A stretch of 54,889 nucleotides of DNA, taken from positions 1 through 54,889 of the forward strand of contig CAZFIM010000008.1 in the NCBI GenBank assembly GCA_964519615.1, written 5' to 3'. The stretch comes from CAZFIM01 sp964519615 (GTDB lineage: Bacteria; Chloroflexota; Dehalococcoidia; GIF9; UBA5629). The notes beneath the pieces are model-generated. The model worked only from the letters and a program-made list of their open reading frames with translations, was not told the origin of the DNA and did not search any database. The position numbers were made by a program, and so were the translations under genes. Of the stretch, positions 26,527-34,188 are shown piece by piece; position 1 is the stretch's first letter; every line of letters starts with the position of its first letter.

Positions 26527-27108
26527 TTGTTAATGATGATTGATGCTCTCGCACATATACTCTCTCTACATCAGAAAAAGAAGCTTGACCGCCCGGACCT
26601 GAGGCCTTCGGCTGTGCTGGTGCCCATTGTCTTCAGAGCGAAAAAATATCGCATCCTGTTCACACGCAGGAGCCAGCACGTTGCTCAGCATAAAGGGCAT
26701 ATCTCCTTCCCCGGAGGAAAGGTAAACCCTGAAGACACCTCGCTGCTTGATACCGCGCTCAGGGAAACATGGGAGGAAATTGGACTCAAGCCGGAAAATG
26801 CCCGCATTCTCGGCGAGCTGGATGATACCCCTACTATCACCACCGGCTTTGTTATTACGCCTTTTGTGGCATATATCCCCTATCCCTATGAATTCATCAA
26901 GAATCCGGGGGAAATAGATTTCATCTTCGATCTTTCCATCCGCTCGCTTCTGCATAGATACAGATTGCGCGAGGAAAGCGAAATATTCGGCGGACAGGCC
27001 GTACCAGTCTACTTCTATGAATATGGAGACAACATCATCTGGGGAGCAACAGCCAAGATACTCAAGCAGCTCCTCGATACAATCAAGTCCACCGGTCTCG
27101 TCTCCTGA
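26527..27108 (+). CDS. NUDIX hydrolase, CoA-pyrophosphatase type
   Basis: A ~190-residue pyrophosphohydrolase. The Nudix box runs from GGKVNPED to RETWEEIGL. It is preceded by the element LFTRRSQHVAQHKGHISFPGG, which marks the coenzyme A pyrophosphatase (NudL/NUDT7) branch. These enzymes cleave CoA or acyl-CoA to phosphopantetheine derivatives and 3',5'-ADP. Starts are TTG 26527, ATG 26533 or ATG 26536; no Shine-Dalgarno decides. It is transcribed divergently from dnaJ. Confidence 0.87.
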   Translation: MLMMIDALAHILSLHQKKKLDRPDLRPSAVLVPIVFRAKKYRILFTRRSQHVAQHKGHISFPGGKVNPEDTSLLDTALRETWEEIGLKPENARILGELDDTPTITTGFVITPFVAYIPYPYEFIKNPGEIDFIFDLSIRSLLHRYRLREESEIFGGQAVPVYFYEYGDNIIWGATAKILKQLLDTIKSTGLVS

Positions 27109-27212
27109 CTCCTCCCCGGTTATTCAAGCCGCTTTACTATTATCTTGAGCAGTCTTATAATTAATTCTCAGTTTTCTTAACATTATATTTTAACTTCTCT
27201 ATCAATTCCATA

Positions 27213-27241
27213 TTGACTTATGTGATAACGTTTCTTATAAT
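27213..27241 (+). promoter_or_regulatory. Strong sigma70-like promoter of the dnaJ2-hspR-clpC operon
   Basis: TTGACT (27213-27218), 17 bp, perfect TATAAT (27236-27241). The first start codon lies 22 bp after the -10. No clear HAIR site (CTTGAGT-N7-ACTCAAG) overlaps it. Confidence 0.75.
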
Positions 27242-27263
27242 AAACCAGTGAGGAACAAAGATA

Positions 27264-28268
27264 ATGGCAGGTAAAGATTACTATAACATACTCGGTGTGA
27301 ACAGGAACGCCACCACGCAGGAGATCAAACAAGCATATCGTAAGCTTGCGCGCAAGTATCATCCGGATGTCAATCCGGGCGATAAATCTTCAGAGGCCAA
27401 ATTCAAGGAGATAAACGAAGCCAACGAGGTGCTCTCAGATGCGGCCAAGCGCAAGAAGTACGACAAGTACGGCGATCAGTGGCAGTACGCGGACCAGTTC
27501 GAGCAGGCTCAGCAGCAGGCTCAGCAAAGCGCCGGATGGCGGACCTCGGGAGGACGGACCTATACCGCCACCGATTCCGGCAATTTCGGAGACCTGGGGG
27601 ATATATTTGAAGATATGTACCGCAGCTACGGCGGCACACGCACCGCGCAGCGCCCGGTCAAGCCAAAAGCCGTTCAGCACACCATAGAAGTAACCATGGA
27701 AGAGGCTTATCACGGCGCCAGGCGTGTTTTTCAGCTCCAGAGTCAGGAGACCTGCCCTGAATGCGGAGGCACCGGAACCACCGGCCGGTTTCGCGCGCGC
27801 CCCTGTCCCGCCTGCGGCGGTTTCGGCGCAGTGGTAAAGCCCAAGCGCATCGAGGTGAAGGTACCGCAGGGAGTAAACGACGGCTCACGGATAAGGCTTG
27901 CTGGCGAGGGCAGCAGCGGTCCTGACGGCAGCAAAGGGGACCTTTATCTTGTTGTAAAGATGGTTCCGCATTCTACCTTTGACCGCAAAGGTGATAATCT
28001 GCATACGGAGATAACCATACCCCTGCTTACGGCAATACTGGGCGGTGAGGTGGAAGTGCCCACACTCAGGGGCCGAGGGGCACTCACCATACCGCCGGAG
28101 ACACAGAACGGCAATACATTCCGTCTGAGAGGGAAGGGTATGCCCAGGCTGGGCAAGTCAACCTACGGCGACCTCTATATTAAAGTAAAAGTAAAGCTGC
28201 CGACCAGGCTGAATGAAGAGGAGAAGAAGCTGTATGAGCAGCTCCGCGTTCTGCGTCCGAGCTATTAA
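27264..28268 (+). CDS. DnaJ-like co-chaperone with a single zinc centre
   Basis: A 334-residue Hsp40. The J domain has HPD in KYHPDVNPG. A Gln/Gly-rich linker of about 60 residues follows, then the two C-terminal substrate-binding domains. Between them only two CxxCxGxG motifs remain (CPECGGTG and CPACGGFG), so at most one zinc can be bound, against two in type I DnaJ. It is therefore intermediate between type I and type II (CbpA-like). It is first in an operon with hspR and clpC, so it probably works in stress disaggregation or delivery rather than as the general DnaJ. Confidence 0.88.
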   Translation: MAGKDYYNILGVNRNATTQEIKQAYRKLARKYHPDVNPGDKSSEAKFKEINEANEVLSDAAKRKKYDKYGDQWQYADQFEQAQQQAQQSAGWRTSGGRTYTATDSGNFGDLGDIFEDMYRSYGGTRTAQRPVKPKAVQHTIEVTMEEAYHGARRVFQLQSQETCPECGGTGTTGRFRARPCPACGGFGAVVKPKRIEVKVPQGVNDGSRIRLAGEGSSGPDGSKGDLYLVVKMVPHSTFDRKGDNLHTEITIPLLTAILGGEVEVPTLRGRGALTIPPETQNGNTFRLRGKGMPRLGKSTYGDLYIKVKVKLPTRLNEEEKKLYEQLRVLRPSY

Positions 28269-28300
28269 TCGCGAGGATGTTAGTGAGGTGATACTATAAA

Positions 28301-28618
28301 ATGTCTGAAGATAGAGAACCAAAATATGTTATCAGCGTGACCGCGCGTATTGTAGGTATGGAAACCCATACCTTGCGCTACTACGAGAAGCTGGGGTTGG
28401 TGAGCCCCTACCGTTCCAAAGGAAATATACGCTATTATTCGGAGAGCGATATTGAGCAGCTTCGCCGCATCAAGAGCCTGGTCAACGACCTGGGCATCAA
28501 CCCCGCCGGAGTCGAGGTTATCATGGAGATGTCGAAGAAGATGATGCATATGCAGCATACCATAGACCGGTTAGAAGGCGAGCTTGCTGAGCTGCGCGAA
28601 CAGACCGACGAATTGTAA
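28301..28618 (+). CDS. hspR: MerR-family heat-shock regulator HspR
   Basis: A 105-residue repressor. The N-terminal MerR-type helix-turn-helix reads TARIVGMETHTLRYYEKLGL. The arginine/tyrosine wing and a C-terminal coiled coil (RLEGELAELREQTDEL) complete it. HspR is known from Streptomyces and Helicobacter to bind HAIR repeats before dnaK or clpB operons, with DnaK as co-repressor. Its place between dnaJ2 and clpC indicates autoregulation of this operon. It is the second stress repressor of the window, besides HrcA. Confidence 0.92.
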   Translation: MSEDREPKYVISVTARIVGMETHTLRYYEKLGLVSPYRSKGNIRYYSESDIEQLRRIKSLVNDLGINPAGVEVIMEMSKKMMHMQHTIDRLEGELAELREQTDEL

Positions 28619-28644
28619 TTGATAATGTAAGGAAGAAGTTGATT

Positions 28645-28926
28645 ATGTTGGAAGGAAAACCGGATATAGAGCCGGGCAACTGGCAGATAACAGCCACCAC
28701 AATAAGGTGCGACTATGTCGATGATTTTGTCACGATTATGATCGAGAGTGATTGGACCTCTAAATGCGTCTGGTACCGCCGGTATAAAGCGGCCTCCCCG
28801 AAGGCAAAGTTGAGCAGGGACGTCAGGTCCAAGATACCGCTGTGCAAAGGGCCGGAATGTCCTCTGGTGATCCGGTACCGGGACAAGCTCATTAAAGAGG
28901 AAAAAGAGAAAACACCTGTCCAGTAG
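28645..28926 (+). CDS. Conserved-looking protein of unknown function in the hspR operon
   Basis: A ~93-residue soluble protein with a central segment IRCDYVDDFVTIMIESDWTSK and two cysteines in LCKGPECP. I do not recognise the family. ATG 28645 is favoured because AAGGAAG lies about nine bases upstream; a TTG at 28639 is also possible. It ends eight bases before clpC, so it is co-expressed with stress genes. A role as a small adaptor or regulator of the Clp ATPase is a guess from position only. Confidence 0.75.
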   Translation: MLEGKPDIEPGNWQITATTIRCDYVDDFVTIMIESDWTSKCVWYRRYKAASPKAKLSRDVRSKIPLCKGPECPLVIRYRDKLIKEEKEKTPVQ

Positions 28927-28934
28927 GAGGTATT

Positions 28935-31379
28935 ATGAGACCTGATAGATTTACAGACCAGGCAAAAGAGATTATTACGAGCTCGCAGGAGCTTGCGCAT
29001 AAAAGCAGGCACAGCCAGTGGGATGTGGAGCATATACTGCTTGCTATGCTCAGACATGAGAACGGCATTGCGCTGCAGATATTTCAGAAGATGGGGACTG
29101 ACGTCTCCGCGCTGGAGCAGAAGGTGAGCGGGCTGCTGGAGAACACACCGAAAACGACATTCAGCGGAGCACAGATATATGCCACACCGCGCGTTGCAGC
29201 GCTGTTCGATAATGCGGACCGCGAGTCAAAGCAGTTTAAAGATGAATATATCAGCAGCGAACATCTGCTCATTGCCATGGCTGCCGAGACGGGCACAGAC
29301 CTGGCCCGTGTCTTCAATGAAGAGGGCATCAACGAGGAGAAAATCCTGCAGGCGGTTAAAGAGGTCAGGGGCAGCCACCGCGTGGAAGACCCGCGGGCTG
29401 AGAGCAAGTACCGCTCGCTGGAGAAATACGGCCGCGATCTGACGGAGATCGCCAAAGCGGGCAAGCTCGATCCGGTGATCGGCCGTGAGGAAGAGATCAA
29501 ACGGGTGATGCAGATACTCATCCGCCGCACCAAGAATAATCCGGTCATTATCGGAGAAGCAGGAGTGGGCAAAACGGCCATCGCGGAAGGGCTGGCGCAA
29601 AAGATAGCCTCCGGCGATGTACCTGATTCACTCAAGAATAAAAAGGTTGTAGCGCTGGATATGGCCTCACTTGTGGCTGGTGCCAAGTTCCGCGGCGAAT
29701 TTGAAGAGCGGCTCAAGGCCGTCATGGATGAGATCAGAGGCTCGCATGGAGAGGTGATCCTCTTTATCGATGAGATACATACCGTCGTGGGTGCGGGCGC
29801 TGCCGAGGGAGCGATCGATGCCAGCAATATTCTCAAGCCGGCGCTGGCGCGCGGTGAGCTGCGCTGCATCGGAGCCACCACTCTGGATGAATACCGGGAA
29901 CACATAGAGAAGGATAAAGCGCTGGAGCGCCGCCTGCAGCCGCTCTTTATCAATCAGCCTACCGTGGCTGATACCATCAAAATGCTGCAAGCGCTGCGCC
30001 CCAGATATGAAGCACATCACAAGATAAAGATCGATGACTCGGCGCTTTCGGCTGCAGCTCAGCTCAGCCACCGCTATATCGCGGACAGGTTTCTGCCCGA
30101 TAAGGCTATCGACCTCATCGATGAAGCGGCAAGCAAGCTGCACATAGATATGGAGAGCGCGCCCCCCGCGGTGAAAAAGCTGGACCAGCAGATACAGAAC
30201 CTGCTCAACGAGGAAGAGGCGCTCTTCCAGCGAGGCGATTATGAAAAGGCAGCACAGGTGAAGGCCGAACGCGTCCGTGTGGAAGAGGAACGCAATACCA
30301 CGGAAGCGGCCTGGCGTAAAAAGCTCAAGATAGATAAGCCCGTGAATGAGGAAACGATTGCTGAGCTGGTCTCAAAGTGGACCGGCATACCCGTATCGCG
30401 CATGCTGGAGGGAGAAGCTGAGAAGCTGCTCAATATGGAAGAGCGTATACATGAGCGCATCATCAACCAGGCGGAGGCGGTCAAGGCCGTATCTGAAGCG
30501 GTGCGCCGGGGCAGGGCTGGGTTGAAAGACCCGCGCCGGCCGGTGGGCAGCTTTATCTTCCTGGGTCCGACGGGAGTGGGCAAGACGGAGCTGGCCAAGG
30601 CACTCTCACAATTTCTCTTCGATGATGAGGAATCCATGATACGCATCGATATGTCCGAATATACAGAAAAACATACCGTATCGCGGCTGGTAGGCGCGCC
30701 TCCCGGCTATGTGGGCTATGAGGAGGCGGGGCAGCTTACAGAAGCGGTGCGCAGGCGCCCCTACCGCGTAATACTGTTCGATGAGATAGAGAAAGCTCAT
30801 CCCGAGGTCTTCAACATCCTTCTGCAAGTGCTGGAGGACGGCAGGCTGACCGATGGACACGGCCGGACGGTGGACTTCCGCAATACGGTAATCATTATGA
30901 CCAGCAACCTGGGTACCGAGGAATTCCAGCGGCAGGCGATAGGCTTCTCGCGCCGGGAGGAGAGCGAGGACAAGCGCTTACGAGATTCCGTAGAAGCCTC
31001 GCTCAAGCGCGCGTTCCGGCCGGAGTTTCTAAATCGTATAGATGATGTTATAATTTTCCACCCGCTTACGGAGGAACAGCTTAAACAGATCGTCGACCTG
31101 CTGATAAAAGAAGTCCAGGAGCGGCTGAGCGAGCGCAACATCGAGCTGGAATTGAGCGATAAAGCCAAATCATGGCTGCTCAAAGAGGGATATGAGCCGG
31201 TATTCGGAGCACGTCCGTTGAGAAGGGCTATTCAGCGGTTTGTTGAGAATCCCCTCTCGAACAGGATTTTAAGCGGCGAGTGCAAGGATGGAGACCGAGT
31301 GATAATAGATATTAAGGACGGACAGTTGACCTTCGGCTCAAAAAAGATCGCCCGTAAAAAAGCAAGAACCGCTGCATAA
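28935..31379 (+). CDS. clpC: Clp ATPase, ClpC type
   Basis: An 814-residue Hsp100 unfoldase. The N-terminal Clp domain covers residues ~1-145. AAA1 has the P-loop GEAGVGKT. A short UVR-like linker (residues ~418-455, QRGDYEKAAQVKAER) takes the place of the long coiled-coil M domain of ClpB. AAA2 has GPTGVGKT. IGF at 669-671 matches the ClpP-docking tripeptide loop of ClpC/ClpA, absent from ClpB. It is therefore a protease-coupled unfoldase by sequence, though hspR operons commonly hold clpB. No clpP is in the window. It overlaps the next gene by one base. Confidence 0.93.
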   Translation: MRPDRFTDQAKEIITSSQELAHKSRHSQWDVEHILLAMLRHENGIALQIFQKMGTDVSALEQKVSGLLENTPKTTFSGAQIYATPRVAALFDNADRESKQFKDEYISSEHLLIAMAAETGTDLARVFNEEGINEEKILQAVKEVRGSHRVEDPRAESKYRSLEKYGRDLTEIAKAGKLDPVIGREEEIKRVMQILIRRTKNNPVIIGEAGVGKTAIAEGLAQKIASGDVPDSLKNKKVVALDMASLVAGAKFRGEFEERLKAVMDEIRGSHGEVILFIDEIHTVVGAGAAEGAIDASNILKPALARGELRCIGATTLDEYREHIEKDKALERRLQPLFINQPTVADTIKMLQALRPRYEAHHKIKIDDSALSAAAQLSHRYIADRFLPDKAIDLIDEAASKLHIDMESAPPAVKKLDQQIQNLLNEEEALFQRGDYEKAAQVKAERVRVEEERNTTEAAWRKKLKIDKPVNEETIAELVSKWTGIPVSRMLEGEAEKLLNMEERIHERIINQAEAVKAVSEAVRRGRAGLKDPRRPVGSFIFLGPTGVGKTELAKALSQFLFDDEESMIRIDMSEYTEKHTVSRLVGAPPGYVGYEEAGQLTEAVRRRPYRVILFDEIEKAHPEVFNILLQVLEDGRLTDGHGRTVDFRNTVIIMTSNLGTEEFQRQAIGFSRREESEDKRLRDSVEASLKRAFRPEFLNRIDDVIIFHPLTEEQLKQIVDLLIKEVQERLSERNIELELSDKAKSWLLKEGYEPVFGARPLRRAIQRFVENPLSNRILSGECKDGDRVIIDIKDGQLTFGSKKIARKKARTAA

Positions 31380-31978
31380 TGAGTGAGCACAGTCTTGAAA
31401 GTGGGGTAAAAGAGAAGAGGTTTAATAAACGTGAAATAGCCGTGGGCGTGGCCGCGCTTATGGTAACGGTTGCCTTCTGCGCTACTGTTATCTACTACTG
31501 GGATTATGTCATGCGCGCCCAGCAGTACGGCTATATAGGAATATTCTTCATCAGCATCCTGGCCGGAGGGACAGTTGTCGTACCGGTTCCAGGGCTGGTG
31601 GTGGTATTTACCATGGGCAGCGTGTTCCATCCCGCCATAGTGGGAGCGGTATCCGGGCTGGGTGAGGCTGTAGGCAGCATGAGCGCCTACCTTACGGGCT
31701 ACGGCGGGCACAGTACGTTAAAAACATTGAGCCATACTATGACAACCCGGTTCGAGGCGTGGCTGGAGAGGCGAGGGGCAGTGGCTGTCTTTTTAATGTC
31801 GGTCATTATTAACCCCCTCTACTATCCCTTCACCGCCATGGCCGGCATGCTGCATTATGGAATGTGGAAATTTTTCTTACTGAGTTGGGCCGGCAAAACG
31901 GTCAAAAATACAGCGGTGGCGTATCTGGGCTTTTTCGGGCTCGGTTCGCTACTGCGCTATATAGGGATAGGAATATAG
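31379..31978 (+). CDS. VTT/DedA-like membrane protein
   Basis: A 199-residue polytopic membrane protein with about five helices. The motif AGGTVVVPVPGLVVVFTMG and the later FLMSVIINPLYYPFTAMAG resemble the VTT (SNARE-associated/DedA/YqaA) group, whose members move lipids or affect membrane potential. The assignment is by pattern. The start overlaps the clpC stop (TAATG), so it is coupled to the stress operon. The N-terminal ~20 residues are polar, then the first helix begins. Confidence 0.65.
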   Translation: MSEHSLESGVKEKRFNKREIAVGVAALMVTVAFCATVIYYWDYVMRAQQYGYIGIFFISILAGGTVVVPVPGLVVVFTMGSVFHPAIVGAVSGLGEAVGSMSAYLTGYGGHSTLKTLSHTMTTRFEAWLERRGAVAVFLMSVIINPLYYPFTAMAGMLHYGMWKFFLLSWAGKTVKNTAVAYLGFFGLGSLLRYIGIGI

Positions 31979-31980
31979 CT

Positions 31981-32190
31981 ATGCATAAAGAAAGAAGCTG
32001 GTACGTTGCACTGTTGCTTTCGATTTTTCTCGGATACCTGGGAATAGACCGTTTTTACATCGGCAGGACAAGATCGGCAATCGTCAAGATGTGCACGCTT
32101 GGAGCTCTGGGCTGCTGGTGGTTGAGCGATATCATCCTTATTGCGGCTGAATACCGCAAGGATGCGTGGGGACGACCTTTAAAGAAGTAA
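31981..32190 (+). CDS. TM2-domain protein
   Basis: A 69-residue membrane protein with two helices and the TM2 pattern FLGYLGIDRFYIGRT ... GCWWLSDIILI. TM2 proteins are small and widespread; their function is unknown in bacteria. ATG 31981 lies two bases after the preceding stop, and it is the last gene of the dnaJ2 operon. A longer in-frame extension upstream would overlap the VTT gene and has no support. Confidence 0.85.
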   Translation: MHKERSWYVALLLSIFLGYLGIDRFYIGRTRSAIVKMCTLGALGCWWLSDIILIAAEYRKDAWGRPLKK

Positions 32191-32228
32191 AGCGGAACTG
32201 AAGTTATTAAGTAAGGCAAACGGCGTTA

Positions 32229-32312
32229 TCAGCGCCAGCGGCACATGAGAAAAAATGCAACTGCGCCCAGAACTACTATCCCTATTATGATAACAGCCAA
32301 TAAATCGCCCAT
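32229..32312 (-). CDS. Candidate 27-residue single-span membrane microprotein
   Basis: On the minus strand an ATG is followed by 27 codons ending in Arg-Trp-Arg and a stop. The protein is one hydrophobic helix (LLAVIIIGIVVLGAVAFFLM) with a basic C-terminal CRWR. AAGGAC lies seven bases before the ATG, and a TATAGT lies further upstream. This is the shape of a real membrane microprotein. It faces the TM2 gene on the opposite strand. The evidence is composition and Shine-Dalgarno only. Confidence 0.35.
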   Translation of the reverse strand: MGDLLAVIIIGIVVLGAVAFFLMCRWR

Positions 32313-32403
32313 ACGCGATGTCCTTATGTACTATACTTCATAGTTAGTAATATCGCATTTCATTGGTTTTGTCAATGAGGAGCGTATATGGCGCTGAGGT
32401 GCT

Positions 32404-32432
32404 TTGACGGGGGTGGGGACTATTGTTATAAT
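32404..32432 (+). promoter_or_regulatory. Near-consensus promoter for the 32451 gene
   Basis: TTGACG (32404-32409), 17 bp, TATAAT (32427-32432) with TGT before it. It lies inside a longer open frame, so it fixes the start of that gene at ATG 32451. Confidence 0.75.
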
Positions 32433-32450
32433 CCGGAACAGGAAGAAATA

Positions 32451-32645
32451 ATGTTTATTGCGCTTGTCTCTCTGGGCTCGCTGCTGGTACTGGCCGGTGC
32501 GATGGATATCGCACAGAGCCGCTGGGGCATATTCAGTTTTGAAGTGCCCCATTTCCATCCTGAAGCCACCATCCTGGCGCTTGGACTGGTCACTATCGTA
32601 TATGCCGTTATCTTCAGTCTCAAGATCGGCCAAAGCGGCAGTTAA
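32451..32645 (+). CDS. Small membrane protein of unknown function
   Basis: A 64-residue protein with an N-terminal and a C-terminal transmembrane helix around a His-containing loop (FEVPHFHPEAT). The start ATG has AGGAAG six bases upstream, and a near-consensus promoter ends 18 bases before it. An open frame extending to 32388 has no Shine-Dalgarno and would contain the promoter. No family is recognised. It directly precedes tRNA-Ala. Confidence 0.65.
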   Translation: MFIALVSLGSLLVLAGAMDIAQSRWGIFSFEVPHFHPEATILALGLVTIVYAVIFSLKIGQSGS

Positions 32646-32703
32646 GCCATTCCAAATATCGATTGTTGCCTGATTCCATTTTATGCTAGACTATATAGTC
32701 TGT

Positions 32704-32779
32704 GGGGCTGTAGCTCAATTGGGAGAGCGTTTGACTGGCAGTCAAAAGGTAGTGGGTTCGAATCCCATCAGCTCCACCA
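32704..32779 (+). tRNA. tRNA-Ala(GGC)
   Basis: A complete cloverleaf of 76 bases including an encoded CCA. The acceptor stem GGGGCTG pairs with CAGCTCC and has the G3:U70 wobble that identifies tRNA-Ala. The anticodon loop CTGGCAG gives the anticodon GGC. The T-arm contains GGTTCGAATCC. A TAGACT with TGC before it, ~20 bp upstream, is the likely -10. Confidence 0.97.
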
Positions 32780-32907
32780 TAATTTATACAGCGCTCAATT
32801 GAAAGAGCTTCCCGCCTATCCTTATTTCATTTCATCAGAAAGTCATTATCCGGCTCATGGTTTGCTGCCTGCCAATACGATACAATAGATAAAAATGGAG
32901 ATATGAC

Positions 32908-33204
32908 ATGGTAAAAGACCCCGTATGTAAAAAAGAAATAGACGAGACCAGTGCTGAATTCAGCACCATCTACAAAAACCACGCCTACTACTTCTGTTCC
33001 GGGGAGTGTAAGGAAAAGTTCGATAACACCGTGAGCAACTTGAAAAAAGCAGGCGGCAATCTGCCGCAGTGGATTGCATCGCGTGACGGCTGGAAAAAGC
33101 CCGACTATCAGCAGCAGCTATCAATGAGAGATTCCGTTATTGCGGAGAAAGGCCGCAAAGCCCCTAGTACCGGTGAACAAAATATGCCCCGGTCAGATAT
33201 ATGA
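32908..33204 (+). CDS. YHS-domain protein (second copy, with C-terminal extension)
   Basis: A 98-residue protein whose first ~50 residues form a YHS domain (MVKDPVCK and YYFCSGECKEKFD). The remainder is a hydrophilic tail rich in Gln, Ser and Lys. It is a paralogue of the YHS gene near 11.6 kb, which lacks this tail. GGAG lies about nine bases before the ATG, and a TACAAT is found about 25 bases upstream. The cysteines suggest binding of copper or another soft metal. No transporter is adjacent. Confidence 0.83.
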   Translation: MVKDPVCKKEIDETSAEFSTIYKNHAYYFCSGECKEKFDNTVSNLKKAGGNLPQWIASRDGWKKPDYQQQLSMRDSVIAEKGRKAPSTGEQNMPRSDI

Positions 33205-33295
33205 GCTAAAGCTCATTATGCATGTGACGGAATCCTCGGTGATCTCAAATACATAAATAGCCTGCTTTAAAACAGCTGTAATGGAGGATAAGCAA

Positions 33296-33898
33296 ATGTC
33301 TGAATTACACACCGCAAGACTATTATTGAGAACAATACGCCCTGAAGATAGTGACGATATATTTGAATATTCGCGCACGCACAACGTCGGCCCAAATGCC
33401 GGATGGAAGCCGCATGAAAGCAAAGAGGAAACACTTACGATAATGAAATCGATTTTCATAGGAAAGGAGAACATGTGGGGAATTGTTTTGAAAGAGAATG
33501 ACAAGCTGGTTGGTTCTATCGGGCTCGTAAAAGATCCCAAAAGAGATAATGAGCGGGCCAAAATGCTTGGTTATGCGCTTGGAGAAAAATACTGGGGCAA
33601 AAAAATTATGACAGAAGCCGCCCGTGAAGTAATAAGATACGGTTTCGATAATTTGCACCTTGATTTGATATCTGCCTACTGTTATCCGTTTAATGCTCGT
33701 TCAAAAGGCGTTCTGCAGCGGTGCGGGTTCAGTTATGAAGGAATATTGAAAATGGCAGAGAAGAGATATGATGGAAATATATATGACAATGAATGTTATG
33801 CACTGACATCAAAAGAATTCGCTAACCAAGTTCCGGGTGGAACCGGTATATCAGCCCAAAACACAGATACTAGTGATAAACAACATGATACTATTTGA
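33296..33898 (+). CDS. GNAT-family N-acetyltransferase (RimJ/RimL-like)
   Basis: A 200-residue acetyltransferase. The GNAT core is visible: LRTIRPEDSDDIFEY at the N-terminus, then VGSIGLVKD, LGYALGEKYWGKKIMTEA (acetyl-CoA-binding loop) and a final RCGFSYEGILKMAE. It is closest to the RimJ/RimL/SpeG type that acetylates protein N-termini or small amines. ATG 33296 is chosen; the ATG at 33281 is part of its Shine-Dalgarno (GGAGG at 33283-33287). The gene is visibly richer in A and T than its neighbours, which may mean recent transfer. Confidence 0.87.
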   Translation: MSELHTARLLLRTIRPEDSDDIFEYSRTHNVGPNAGWKPHESKEETLTIMKSIFIGKENMWGIVLKENDKLVGSIGLVKDPKRDNERAKMLGYALGEKYWGKKIMTEAAREVIRYGFDNLHLDLISAYCYPFNARSKGVLQRCGFSYEGILKMAEKRYDGNIYDNECYALTSKEFANQVPGGTGISAQNTDTSDKQHDTI

Positions 33899-33983
33899 AT
33901 GGAACGTTAAAAGCCTTTTATCAGTCACCCCGGGCCGCGCCTGATAATCCGGACGGCAACAGTGATCAGCGCTGTCTCAACAG

Positions 33984-34035
33984 CCGTCAGACGCAAATTT
34001 CTTTAGTTTGTAGATACCATTCCGTCTGCTGACGG
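33984..34035. repeat. Bulged inverted repeat between convergent genes
   Basis: CCGTCAGACG pairs with CGTCTG and CTGACGG with a three-base bulge. It lies between the ends of the GNAT gene (plus) and the SLC13 gene (minus), where a shared transcript-end hairpin would be expected. A second GC pairing with TTTTT (34048-34085) follows on the plus strand. Confidence 0.35.
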
Positions 34036-34188
34036 CAGGTTCAGCAAAGCCGGCCCTCCGTATCCTTAAGCTCCGGCCCTTTTTCTTAGACTCGCATACG
34101 GGCGCACGTAATCTATACACTACATACGCTGTCAAAGCGAAAGACCCTTTCTTAAAAGAAGTGTGCCGATGATTTAACCTGTCCGGCG

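Noticed and set aside
27123..27149. TTCAAG-N15-CTTGAG as a HAIR (HspR) operator
   Set aside because: HAIR is CTTGAGT-N7-ACTCAAG. Here the half-sites are in the opposite order and too far apart, and they lie about 65 bp before the -35.
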